64,000 nt of DNA from the NCBI GenBank assembly GCA_964408455.1, contig CAYOZN010000016.1, positions 51,640-115,639 of the forward strand, given 5' to 3'. The translations under genes and the position numbers were made by a program. Source of the stretch: CAYOZN01 sp964408455. Its GTDB lineage: Bacteria > Planctomycetota > Phycisphaerae > UBA1845 > UTPLA1. The notes beneath the pieces were generated by a model. That model searched no databases and was not told where the DNA came from. It worked only from the letters and a program-made list of their open reading frames with translations. Positions 37,243 through 45,900 of the stretch are shown piece by piece; position 1 is the first letter of the stretch; each line of letters begins with the position of its first letter.

Positions 37243-37312
37243 CCACCCATCGGGAGGAAAGGGCTGGGGCACCCGTGCAGGCCACTCGCTATTTACAGCT
37301 TTTGTGGGGCAT

Positions 37313-37912
37313 CTACCTGGAGCGTCTGCGAATCAGCGGCAGCAGAGTAAAGAGAATAGAAGCAGTCGCAGGTTCAGGCACACCGTAAATCGAGACCACC
37401 GAATGGATTTCATAAGTCGTTAGAACTCCATCAAACTCCAAGTCGACCTGAACTTCGCGCACAACCCGTTCAATGGTGGCACCGCACAAATCTGGACATC
37501 CTTCGAAAAGTTCTGGGTTCGCGATTTGAAGCCTTAACGACTCAGTATTGAAAATTGCGCCGCTCTGGTTAGGGAAAACGACCTCGTCATACAGCCACCA
37601 GTCCAAGCCGTCGGTCAGCAACGCCGCATATTCCGGAAAATCGGGATCGTCGCCGAATTCTATTTCGTCAACACGAATATCGCCATCCATATCCATAAGC
37701 GCTATCTCCTCGAACAGCGTTCCTTGGCCGTTGAATTTGAGTGGAAATGGCGACAGATAATTGTCATGGATCATTGAGGTAACCAAACCGTCCCCCGCAG
37801 GGCCAAATTCGTCGAAAGAATATGATGCAAGTAGAACACCCGCCATTGCAGGTGCGGGTGCATGAAAGATCCCGCAGATTGCAAGCACTAGAAGCGAATT
37901 TGAACGAAACAT
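37313..37912 (-). CDS. PEP-CTERM protein in an AT-richer island
   Basis: 199 residues. A perfect AGGAGGTG ribosome site lies before ATG 37912. Signal peptide (LLVLAICGIFHAPAPAMA), acidic body with a calcium-loop-like MDMDGDIRVDEIEFGDD, and a tail GVPEPATASILFTLLPLI followed by RRRSR, the PEP-CTERM signal. Base composition is clearly lower in GC than the flanking genes, as is that of the next two genes, suggesting acquisition by transfer. Function unknown; sorted to the cell surface by an exosortase encoded elsewhere. Confidence 0.82.
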   Translation of the reverse strand: MFRSNSLLVLAICGIFHAPAPAMAGVLLASYSFDEFGPAGDGLVTSMIHDNYLSPFPLKFNGQGTLFEEIALMDMDGDIRVDEIEFGDDPDFPEYAALLTDGLDWWLYDEVVFPNQSGAIFNTESLRLQIANPELFEGCPDLCGATIERVVREVQVDLEFDGVLTTYEIHSVVSIYGVPEPATASILFTLLPLIRRRSR

Positions 37913-38081
37913 ATTCACCTCCTGTTGCGAGAAAAACGAGACCAACGGACGTGCGATATGACTAACTCTGACTCGATAATAAACTAGTTCGCACGGCGCT
38001 TCAAGTCAATCTCCCACCTAACACATCTCAGACACATCAGATCAAGAATTCGCCGGGTGCCACCTATATGAAGTGAAGGCG

Positions 38082-38204
38082 GGTCGCCCGCTCGGCACTG
38101 ACCGATTTGTGGCGAAAATCGAATCCCACCTGGGCCGACGGCTGCGGGCGCTGCCGCCCGGGCGACCGCGGAAGAAGACGAAGAAGGCGCACAGAAACCG
38201 GTAG
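38082..38204 (+). pseudogene. C-terminal remnant of a REP-associated tyrosine transposase (RAYT)
   Basis: Forty codons to a TAG read GRPLGTDRFVAKIESHLG then RRLRALPPGRPRKKTKKAH, the typical RAYT tail (GRPLG...FV..LE..LGR.LRP...GRPRKK). No start or HUH domain precedes it. The stop lies inside a GGTAGCTGTCCCTGG repeat (38200-38233), which is the usual REP position beside RAYT genes. Confidence 0.65.
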
Positions 38205-38233
38205 CTGTCCCTGGTTTCTGTCCCTGGTTTCTG
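38200..38233. repeat. GGTAGCTGTCCCTGGTTTCTG repeat (copy 1)
   Basis: The CTGTCCCTGGTTT unit is repeated twice in direct orientation. A second, diverged copy is at 39121-39153. The two bracket the gene at 38296. Confidence 0.65.
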
Positions 38234-38295
38234 CTGTTGACACGGAAGCGGCTAATGGGTGACACCTTTGATTTGTCCGTCCCACCCAACGTGCA

Positions 38296-39009
38296 TCAAT
38301 GAGATTCCGGCTGCTTCAGTCTCGCCTTGATCCGCTTTGCCGGCGAGGCCTCGTAGTACTGCGTGTTGATATCCCCGGTGACCATGCAATGATTCACGAA
38401 AACATGTGTTTCAATTTGGTCGGGATCAACTCCACGTCCGCGCTTCGCATCCTGAAACGTGGTCATCAGCGAGTCGCCGCCCAGGAGCCCGACAGCAAGA
38501 AGCTCAAATGGATCAGACACGGGACGCTTGATCAGTTGTCCACTGCAATTCCAAACGCCGCTCAGCCCTGATTCCGACGCACCGGCGCCTTCAAGAAGCG
38601 CCATGCGGTATTCGAGGAAGCGCGGATCGGATGACTCCGCCTGCATTGCCAGGCCAAGCATGGCAGCCTGCTCGCCTTCCCGAATCATCGCGACAACTCT
38701 CGTCACATCGCCCGCGTCCTCCAGTTTCAGTTCGCGCTCCGCAACGCTCCTGCCGGCCTCATCGAGAACCTGCACCTGAATTCCAGACCGGATTGGAAGC
38801 AATTTCCATGTCTGACGCATTTTCTCCAGGTAGACGCAAGCCGCCGGGCCTGTCGATTTCGTTTGCTGCATTTCCGCCACCGGTCTTGCAACGTCCTGCA
38901 TGTTCATGCCGGCAACTGAGTGCTGCATCGAGGCGCCAATGCCGAGAACGATGACAGCAAACCCGAGCAGCGGAATTCGCAATTCCTGAAAAAAATGCCA
39001 ATTGCGCAT
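38296..39009 (-). CDS. Putative secreted or membrane-anchored protein, function unknown
   Basis: 237 residues. An N-terminal signal-anchor (IPLLGFAVIVLGIGASM) is followed by a soluble region rich in Glu and Met; no known motif is seen. LLPIRSGIQVQVLDEAGRSV and MTTFQDAKRGRGVDPDQIE look structured. An in-frame ATG start at 39009 has GGGAGG upstream. It lies between two copies of the GGTAGCTGTCCC repeat, in the AT-richer island. Probably real, given the ribosome site and signal sequence; no family is recognised. Confidence 0.6.
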   Translation of the reverse strand: MRNWHFFQELRIPLLGFAVIVLGIGASMQHSVAGMNMQDVARPVAEMQQTKSTGPAACVYLEKMRQTWKLLPIRSGIQVQVLDEAGRSVAERELKLEDAGDVTRVVAMIREGEQAAMLGLAMQAESSDPRFLEYRMALLEGAGASESGLSGVWNCSGQLIKRPVSDPFELLAVGLLGGDSLMTTFQDAKRGRGVDPDQIETHVFVNHCMVTGDINTQYYEASPAKRIKARLKQPESH

Positions 39010-39120
39010 GACTTCCTCCCGTTAGAATTCGCAAGGCGCGCCGGCGCCAGTGGTCCCGAACGAATATGAGGATGGCGAGTCGAATAAGACCTGCCCCTGC
39101 ACTACACAGCCGCAAAACCC

Positions 39121-39153
39121 GGTAGCTGTCCCTAGTTTTCTCCTAGTTTTCTT
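39121..39153. repeat. GGTAGCTGTCCCTAGTTTTCT repeat (copy 2)
   Basis: Diverged copy of the element at 38200. CCTAGTTTTCT is repeated twice in direct orientation. Possibly a REP left by RAYT activity. Confidence 0.6.
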
Positions 39154-39156
39154 TGT

Positions 39157-39804
39157 TTAGTCCAGTTTGGGTAATTCGGGGTCCGTAGAGGTATGAACCG
39201 GAATAATCTTCAATTCGTTGGTTCCGCTACACGCCTCGATCAGGACGCGCATGACATCGGTCGAGCTCTCAAGCTGGTCAAAGACAGGTCCATAAGCCGT
39301 TGTATCTTGATGCCTGTTCAAAAGGTCGATAATTTCCGCCGAGGGTTTGCAAATGAAGGCGAATTCCGTCTGTATGGCAGTGGCCTCGCCAATATAACGG
39401 GAAATGAACTTGAACTCGCTTCCGGCATCCAGCATCTTTGAGTGCAACTCCGGCAGCGAGTACAAGTGCCGGCCGTAATGGCGCAAACTCTGTGTCATCT
39501 TTGGAACCTGGGAGTCGAGTGCCAGGTTGTAGGGGTCTGTCCAAACAAAGGCATACGGGCTCGGCGTATCGTTCGCTACAAGGTACTCTACCCTGCAGAC
39601 TCGCCGTATTTGTGGCTTGCCAGGCTCAATGGTGTAGTCATAATCCTCGAATTCAGACGACACGATACTCAGTGAAATTCCAGTGCAAGCATCATCAACA
39701 GTTTGCGTCTTCGAGACAGGCTTTGAACATGCGAACATAACCAGCGCGAGGCAACTGAGAATTCGCTTATGCTGTGCTACGCCCGTCGTCGCGTTGGCAG
39801 CCAT
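39157..39804 (-). CDS. Putative lipoprotein, function unknown
   Basis: 215 residues. A signal peptide with lipobox (ILSCLALVMFACSK, Cys ~26) precedes a body of mixed beta and alpha segments. Four or five Cys lie in the body (DDACTG, RRVCRV, FICKPS, EACSG), which could form disulfides. AGGAGG lies 12 bases before ATG 39804. A 17-codon open frame ends within that ribosome site. Lower in GC than the core genes. No family recognised. Confidence 0.65.
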   Translation of the reverse strand: MAANATTGVAQHKRILSCLALVMFACSKPVSKTQTVDDACTGISLSIVSSEFEDYDYTIEPGKPQIRRVCRVEYLVANDTPSPYAFVWTDPYNLALDSQVPKMTQSLRHYGRHLYSLPELHSKMLDAGSEFKFISRYIGEATAIQTEFAFICKPSAEIIDLLNRHQDTTAYGPVFDQLESSTDVMRVLIEACSGTNELKIIPVHTSTDPELPKLD

Positions 39805-39812
39805 AGTATTAC

Positions 39813-39866
39813 TTAACCTCCTAATCTATGCCTGTGATCAGCTCCGCAAGCCGAAGCCCGCGCCAT
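39813..39866 (-). CDS. Possible 17-residue leader peptide
   Basis: ATG 39866 follows AAAGGAGGTTAACGACGACC, a strong ribosome site. The frame (MARASACGADHRHRLGG) ends with a TAA that overlaps the AGGAGG of the next gene at 39804. It could couple translation or be an accident of two ribosome sites in series. Confidence 0.3.
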   Translation of the reverse strand: MARASACGADHRHRLGG

Positions 39867-39913
39867 GGTCGTCGTTAACCTCCTTTCTAAAAGATTTCAC
39901 ATGGCCAATTGAA

Positions 39914-40212
39914 TTAGCCCGGAAAACGGTAAACGTCTCTATTTACCGAGGGATGGTTGAGCTGCATCATCCTGAGCCGCTCGTCGACGTAGCTGACGCC
40001 GTGGACGTAGTAGCGGCGCATCTCGTTGCCCTCCCTCCACTACCTCGTTGACCCCGTCGTAATAGTATAACGTGTCGGTGCCGACCACATCATTTACCGC
40101 CCGGATTCGCCGGTCCCGGCGCGCCGGGACGTCGTAAGGTGAAGGCGGCCTTCTGGGTGGTGCCCGACGAATCCTTGACCGTGATCAGCCGGTTGTGGTA
40201 GCAACCGTCAAG
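39914..40212 (-). pseudogene. RHS-repeat protein remnant with frameshifts
   Basis: Read on the minus strand: CYHNRLITVKDSSGTTQKAAFT, then in another frame RRIRAVNDVVGTDTLYYYDGVNE, then in a third NEMRRYYVHGVSYVDERL. Together these trace the conserved core before the C-terminal variable region of RHS/YD-repeat proteins. The first break coincides with the palindrome TCCCGGCGCGCCGGGA (40114-40129), which replaces the expected YDALG codons. No start is present, and the frame ends at 39914. Confidence 0.75.
40114..40129. repeat. 16-bp palindrome TCCCGGCGCGCCGGGA inside the RHS remnant
   Basis: Identical to the copy at 16482 and to the core at 49477. It falls exactly at a frameshift in the RHS remnant. 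Confidence 0.75.
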
Positions 40213-40222
40213 CCATCCACCA

Positions 40223-42373
40223 CTATTCCTCCGCGCCTGCCCGCGGCGCCGCCGTGGCCTTCAGTTCCTCCAGCATCGCCTTCGCCCCGGCATGATCGGG
40301 CCGCAGCCGCAGGGCCTCGGCGGCCGCCGCGGCGGCCTCTTCCCGCCGGCCCATGTCGCGAAGCAGCGTCGCCAGTTTGACGTGCACATCGGCGGCCGCG
40401 GGGTTCGCGTGGATGGCCAGGCCGTAGGACTCGATCGCGTCCCCCGGCCTGCCCATGGCGACGGCCTCGCGCGCCTGCACGAGTGCCGCCTCGAAGGCAC
40501 GGCGGGCGTGCGCCTGCGCCGCCTGCGTCTCGCCGCGGGCGAGCAGGAGGCCCGCCAGGTTGAAGTTGGAGCGGACGTGATCGGGCCGGCGGGACAGCGC
40601 TTCGCGAAACCAGCGCTCGGCCTCGGCGTGGTCCTGCCGCCGCAGGGCCAGATTGCCCAGGTTGTAGGCGGGATCGGCAAAGTCGGCGTCGCGCTCCAGG
40701 GCACGGCGGTAGGACTCGACGGCCTCGTCCTCACGGCCCAGCCGTGCCAGCACGATGCCCAGGTTGTAGTGTGCCGGGGCGCTGGCATCCTGGAGCGCGA
40801 CGGCCTCGTGCAACAGCGCCAGGGCCGCCTCGTATTCGCCGCGGTCACTGAGCAGCACGGCGAGGCTGACGTAGGGCGGCTCGTAGGACGGCGCCATCGC
40901 GATCGCCGCGCGGAACGACGCCTCGGCCCGTGCCAGATCGCCGGCATCGACGTAGGCCATGGCGAGATTGCAATGCGCGCGACCGTTGCCGGGCTGCTTC
41001 TGCACCGTGTCGCTCCAGATGGAGATCTCCGATGCGAACACATCGTTTCGCAGGTGCGTCAGCGCTGCCAGAACGAATGCGGCCGCGGCGATCATGCCGG
41101 CGTGCAGCATTCGCCATCGACGGCGGCGCAGCGTCGGCGTGCCCGCTTCATGGCACTGCGCCGGCGTGGTCAAGGCGTACATCCCCAGCACGGCGAACGC
41201 CACCAGCCCGGCCAGCGGCAGGTAGAGCCGGTACTCGAAGATCAGTTCCGACACCGGGATGAGGCTATGCGTGGGCGAGAGGATGACGAAGAACCAAATG
41301 CCGGCGAGGGCCGCCGCCCGCCGGCGAAGGACGAGCACGAGCGTCGCCAGCAGGGCGCCGCCGGGCAGGATCGCGTAGGGCACGACGCCGCGCCAGCCGG
41401 GTGCCGCTCGCATGGCATAATCAAAGCACAGGTTCACCGGGGCGGCGGCGATCTGGAAATAGGTCGTGAAGACCCGCGGCTGGGCCAGGAGAAACTCGTG
41501 CCAGGGCAGCACCTCTCGCGCGCCGAAGCCGGCCGTCGCGCCGCGCGGCGCCTGCGACATGATGATCGCCAGCGGCACCAGCGCCGCCCACAGCGCGGCG
41601 TGAAAGGCCCAGCGGCGCCGCAGGGGCTCCAGCCAGCGACCGCGACACGCCACGACGGCGTCGATCGCGTAGATGATGAACGGGGCCGTGGCCGCCATTT
41701 CCTTCGTCAGCGTCGCCAGGACGACCGCCACGACCGACACGACGCGCCAGACGAGCGGCCGGGCCATGCCGAACGAGCGCACCGCGGCATAGACCGCCGC
41801 CAGGTAGAACATCGCCGCCAGCGACTCCGCACGCTGCACGATGTACGTCACCGCCTGCGTGTGAACCGGGTGTACGGCCCAGATCAGCGCGATCGCCAGG
41901 GCCAGACCGTCGGCGGAGGCGTTGAATCGCGCCAGGGCCGGCCGGCGCAGGAGGCGCCGCAATGCCCCGTAGAGCAGGAATGCGCTGACGGTGTGAAACA
42001 GGATGTTGGCGACGTGGTAGCCGGTCGCGTCCAGCCCGTTGAGGGCGTAATTGATCGCCAGCGAGAGGTTGAGAATCGGCCGGCCGGTGCCGGTCGTGTC
42101 CTTCGGCGCCGACATCGCGGACGACAGGGGCCACAGGCTGCGCACGTACTTGCTTTCGACGATCGCGGCTTTGTCGTCGAACAGGAATGGCACATCGAGG
42201 CCGTTGGCGTAGCACAGGAAGATCGCGCCTGCCAGCAGGCCCAGGCGAAGCGCAAGCCAGCCGGCCGGTCGATCGAGTTGCGATGGTGCGCCCGTTTGGC
42301 CGTCAACGGGACCGGGGCCGACGGTGACGTCTCTCTGGCACTGTGCGCCTTCGCCGAGGGTGGTGCTCATCAT
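40223..42373 (-). CDS. TMTC-like multi-pass membrane protein with C-terminal TPR array
   Basis: 716 residues. About 10-11 transmembrane helices (~40-460) include LDVPFLFDDKAAI in the first loop (Asp-Asp pair as in GT-C enzymes) and WAVHPVHTQAVTYIVQRAE, a signature of TMTC/DUF1736-type proteins. From ~480 on there are six to seven TPRs (for example AHCNLAMAYVDAGDLARAEA, AHYNLGIVLARLGREDEA, VHVKLATLLRDMGRREEA). Eukaryotic TMTCs are O-mannosyltransferases; bacterial homologues are uncharacterised. The start ATG overlaps the stop of the upstream gene as ATGA, so the two are translationally coupled. Confidence 0.87.
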   Translation of the reverse strand: MMSTTLGEGAQCQRDVTVGPGPVDGQTGAPSQLDRPAGWLALRLGLLAGAIFLCYANGLDVPFLFDDKAAIVESKYVRSLWPLSSAMSAPKDTTGTGRPILNLSLAINYALNGLDATGYHVANILFHTVSAFLLYGALRRLLRRPALARFNASADGLALAIALIWAVHPVHTQAVTYIVQRAESLAAMFYLAAVYAAVRSFGMARPLVWRVVSVVAVVLATLTKEMAATAPFIIYAIDAVVACRGRWLEPLRRRWAFHAALWAALVPLAIIMSQAPRGATAGFGAREVLPWHEFLLAQPRVFTTYFQIAAAPVNLCFDYAMRAAPGWRGVVPYAILPGGALLATLVLVLRRRAAALAGIWFFVILSPTHSLIPVSELIFEYRLYLPLAGLVAFAVLGMYALTTPAQCHEAGTPTLRRRRWRMLHAGMIAAAAFVLAALTHLRNDVFASEISIWSDTVQKQPGNGRAHCNLAMAYVDAGDLARAEASFRAAIAMAPSYEPPYVSLAVLLSDRGEYEAALALLHEAVALQDASAPAHYNLGIVLARLGREDEAVESYRRALERDADFADPAYNLGNLALRRQDHAEAERWFREALSRRPDHVRSNFNLAGLLLARGETQAAQAHARRAFEAALVQAREAVAMGRPGDAIESYGLAIHANPAAADVHVKLATLLRDMGRREEAAAAAAEALRLRPDHAGAKAMLEELKATAAPRAGAEE

Positions 42374-42753
42374 CCGCCGTGCCCGTCGCTGATTTCCGGC
42401 GGCGGATTCGCATCGTCGCGCGCGACCGCCCCGCTCCGCCCTGTTCCGGCCGCGCGGGCCGCCTTCTCCCGCGCGTAGTCCTGCAACTCCGCCTCGGTCA
42501 GGCCAAGCCCCTCCATGGGGACGCGGAACCCGCGCAGGGTGCCGCACTCGGGGCAGCGGGGCAGCGTCTGGCCCCGCAGGTCGTAGCCGCAACGGGCGCA
42601 CCGCGGCGCATCCTTGTCCGCGACCGCGGGCTGCCGGCGAATCCGCCGCCGCCGCATCCACCAGACGCCCAGGGCCAGGACCAGCGTGGCCGCGAACGGC
42701 GAGGCAATCAGCAGCGTGTCGCCGGCGCCAAGAACAGGCAGATTCTGCACCAT
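42370..42753 (-). CDS. Small membrane protein with CGYDLRGQ zinc ribbon
   Basis: 127 residues. One N-terminal transmembrane helix (LIASPFAATLVLALGVWWM), basic stretch RRRRIRRQ, then the ribbon CARCGYDLRGQTLPRCPECG (~65-85) and a polar tail. CGYDLRGQ is the most frequent form of this planctomycete ribbon. Its TGA overlaps the ATG of the TMTC-like gene. A longer start at 42810 exists, but the ATG at 42753 fits the helix. Function unknown, possibly an assembly partner of the membrane protein. Confidence 0.8.
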   Translation of the reverse strand: MVQNLPVLGAGDTLLIASPFAATLVLALGVWWMRRRRIRRQPAVADKDAPRCARCGYDLRGQTLPRCPECGTLRGFRVPMEGLGLTEAELQDYAREKAARAAGTGRSGAVARDDANPPPEISDGHGG

Positions 42754-42968
42754 CAGCGCTGATTGTACGGCGGGGGCAGGAACGCGACACCGAAAAGGGC
42801 CACGTCGCACGTAAACCGAACTGGCATCGGGCCTTGGGCGTCGATATAATGTGTGAATCCCCGGAGAGTCAGCCGGGGCCCACGCGCAAGTCTCGCGCGG
42901 GGACGCGCTGGTTTCTGCCGGGCATGGATGTCCGGCCTACCCCAAATGGCAGGAGGCCTCGCGGGCCG

Positions 42969-45900
42969 ATGATCCTCAAAAAACTCACCGCCGTCGGGTT
43001 CAAGAGCTTCGCGGACAAGACCGAGTTCGAGTTCGACCGCGGCATTACGTGCATCGTCGGGCCGAACGGCTGCGGCAAGTCCAACGTGGTCGATGCCATC
43101 AAGTGGGTTCTCGGCGAACAATCCGCCAAGAGCCTGCGCGGCAAGAACATGATGGACGTCATCTTCAACGGCTCGGGCACGCGGAAGAGCGCCGGCCTCG
43201 CCCAGGTCGATCTCACTTTCGACAACGCCGACGGCCATCTGCCCGTCGACCAGTCCGAAGTGGTCGTTTCGCGGCGGCTCTATCGCTCCGGCGAGAGCGA
43301 ATACCTGCTCAACAAGCAGGTTACGCGCCTGAAGGACATCCGCGAGTTGTTTCTCGATACGGGTGTCGGCGTCGATGCCTACAGCGTCATCGAGCAGGGC
43401 CGCGTCGATCTGATGCTTCAGGCGAATCCCATGGAGCGCCGCGCGATCTTCGAAGAAGCCGCCGGCATCAACAAGTACAAGGCGCGGAAGAAGGAGGCCC
43501 TGCGCAGGCTGGAGCGGGTCAACCAGAACCTGCTCCGCGTGCAGGACATTGTGGAGGAAGTAGAGAAGCGCCTCCGCAGCGTCAAGCTGGCCGCCGGTAA
43601 GGCGCGAAACTATGAGTCCTACGTCCAACGCCTGCGCGAACTCCGCAGCCGCCACGCCCTTTCGGAGTATCACCGCCTGCGCGGCTCGCAGGATGAGCTG
43701 ACGCAGCAGGTCGATGCCCTGCGCGACGATGTCACGCGGCTTCGCACTGACCTGTCCGCGCTGGAGGCGAAGACCAGCGATGGGAATGTGCGGATCGTCG
43801 ACCTTGAGCGGGAAATTCAGGAGACCGAGTCACGCCTCTTCGCGGTCCAGTCGCAGGTCACGGCGATGCAGGAGCGCATTGCCGCCAGCGAGCGGCGCAT
43901 TGCCGATCAGCAGGCGCTATTGGAGCGCTCGCGCGACCGCCTCGCCGGTTTCGACGAGCAGATGTCGGCCCTGGAGAGTCGCATCACCGCCCAACGCCAG
44001 ACCGGCGAACAGGTCGAGGCCCAACTCGGTGAGATTCAGCAGCAGCAGGCCGAGCTTCAGCAGGAAGATACGGCCTGTGCCCACGAGCTGAACGAATCGA
44101 AGTCGCGGCTGGAGGAGACGAAGGAGAACATCTTTGAACTCGCCCGCCGCTCGGCGCAGCTCAACAACGAAATTCAGGGGCTCGGCGTGCAGCGCGAGTC
44201 GATCGACGTGCAGAAGCGCAAGCTTGACGCCCGCGAGACCGAAATCGCCAAGTCGCTCGAAGACGCGGACTTCCGCCGCAATTCGCTCGTCGCGCGCCGG
44301 GATGAGATCGACGCGCTGATCGCCGCCAAGACCGCCGAGCTCGACGACGCCCGCCAGAAGCTGGCCGAGGCCGCCCAGCAGCGCGCCACTCTCGTCGAAC
44401 AGGCCGCCGCCGCCAAGGAGTATCGCAGCGGTCTCGAAAGCCGCCGCCAACTGCTGGAAGACCTCGAAGCGCGGCACGAGGGCCTGCTGGCCGGCGCGAA
44501 GGAAATTCTCGAACGCCGCGACAAAAACGCCGAAAGCCGAAAATCAAAAATCGAAAATCAACACACCGAATCGACGGCGGACGCGGCGGACGAGTCAAAC
44601 ACTGATGGTCAGGATGTTTCGACTTTCGATTCTCGACCTTTCGATTTTCATTACATCCGCGGCGCCGTCGGCGAACTGTTCGAGGCCGACGTCGCCCACG
44701 CCAGCCTCGTCGAGGCCGTCCTCGGCCCGCTGGAGACCTACCTCGTCGCCGACACTCGCGCTCAGTTCCTTGCCGATCGCGAGGCCCTCGGCGAACTCTC
44801 CGGCCGCGTCCAGGTCTTCTGCCTCGATGCCATCCCCGTGCCCATCGGCGGGCCCGATCTCTCCGCCCAGGAGGGTCACATCGCCTGCCTGCTCGACTGG
44901 GTCCGCGTACCGGATGCCTGCCGCCGCCTCGCCCGCTATCTGCTCGGCCGCACACACGTGGTCGACAGCATCGACGCCGCCCGCCGCATGGCCGCGCTCG
45001 ATACCATGGCCCGCTTCGTCACGCTCGATGGCGTCGTGCTCGAGCCCGATGGCCGCGTCGGCGTCGGCACGCTCGGCTCCGACACCGGGCTCATCAGCCG
45101 ACGCAGCGAGCTGCGCGAACTTGCCCGCGAACTCGACGAAGTCACGGCCCGCATCACGAAACTCTCCGAAGACCTGCAACAGACCGAGTCGCAGGTCACG
45201 CAATGGGAAACGGCGCAACAGGAGCTGCGAACCGCCGTGTATCAGGCCAACACCGACCGCGTCGAGGCGCAGGCCGCCCTGGGCTCCGTCGAGGACGCCC
45301 TGCGGCAGCTCAACACCGAGCGCCCGCACGTCGCCGCCGAGATCGCGGCACTGGCCAAGCGCCTCGGCGAGATCGACGCCCGCGACGGCGAGTGCCGCCA
45401 GTCACTCGAGATCGTCGACCGCCGCCACATGGAGAGCGAGCAGGTCCATCGCGATTTGGTGCAGCAGATCGAAGTCCTCACCGAGCGACGCGCCGCTGTC
45501 AGCGAAAAGATCACCGCCGCCCGCGTGCGGGTCGGCGAATTGTCGCAGCAGCGCTCGGCCGTGGCCGATGCTTTGCGCGAGCTCGACGCCGCCCGCATCC
45601 AGCTGGAGAGCGATCGCGAGAAGGCCAACCGCGACGTCATCGAGGCACAGGAGCGCATCGACCAGTCCCGCCGGCAGATCGACGAATCAAAGGCCGAGCT
45701 TGAGCGGCTCAACACCGAGCACGGCGAGCTCATGCAGCGCAGCATGGGCCTTCGCCAGGAGCGCGACCAGCTTCGCGAGGCCGTCGATCAATACGCCCGC
45801 GACGCTCGCCGCCTGCGCACCGACATCGAGCAGCAGGAGGCCCAGCTTCACGAGCGCGACATCCGTTTGCAGGAGGTGCGCGTCCGCATCGAGGACCTCG

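Larger units (their letters stand above)
36516..37312. other. Long non-coding stretch at the edge of an accessory island
   Basis: Nearly 800 bases with no convincing gene. It contains a 16-bp perfect palindrome with a T-run (36868-36891), a direct CCGAGACAAT repeat (about 36893-36915) and a REP-like hairpin (37221-37242). The 5' part may be leader of the glycosyltransferase gene. Confidence 0.5.
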
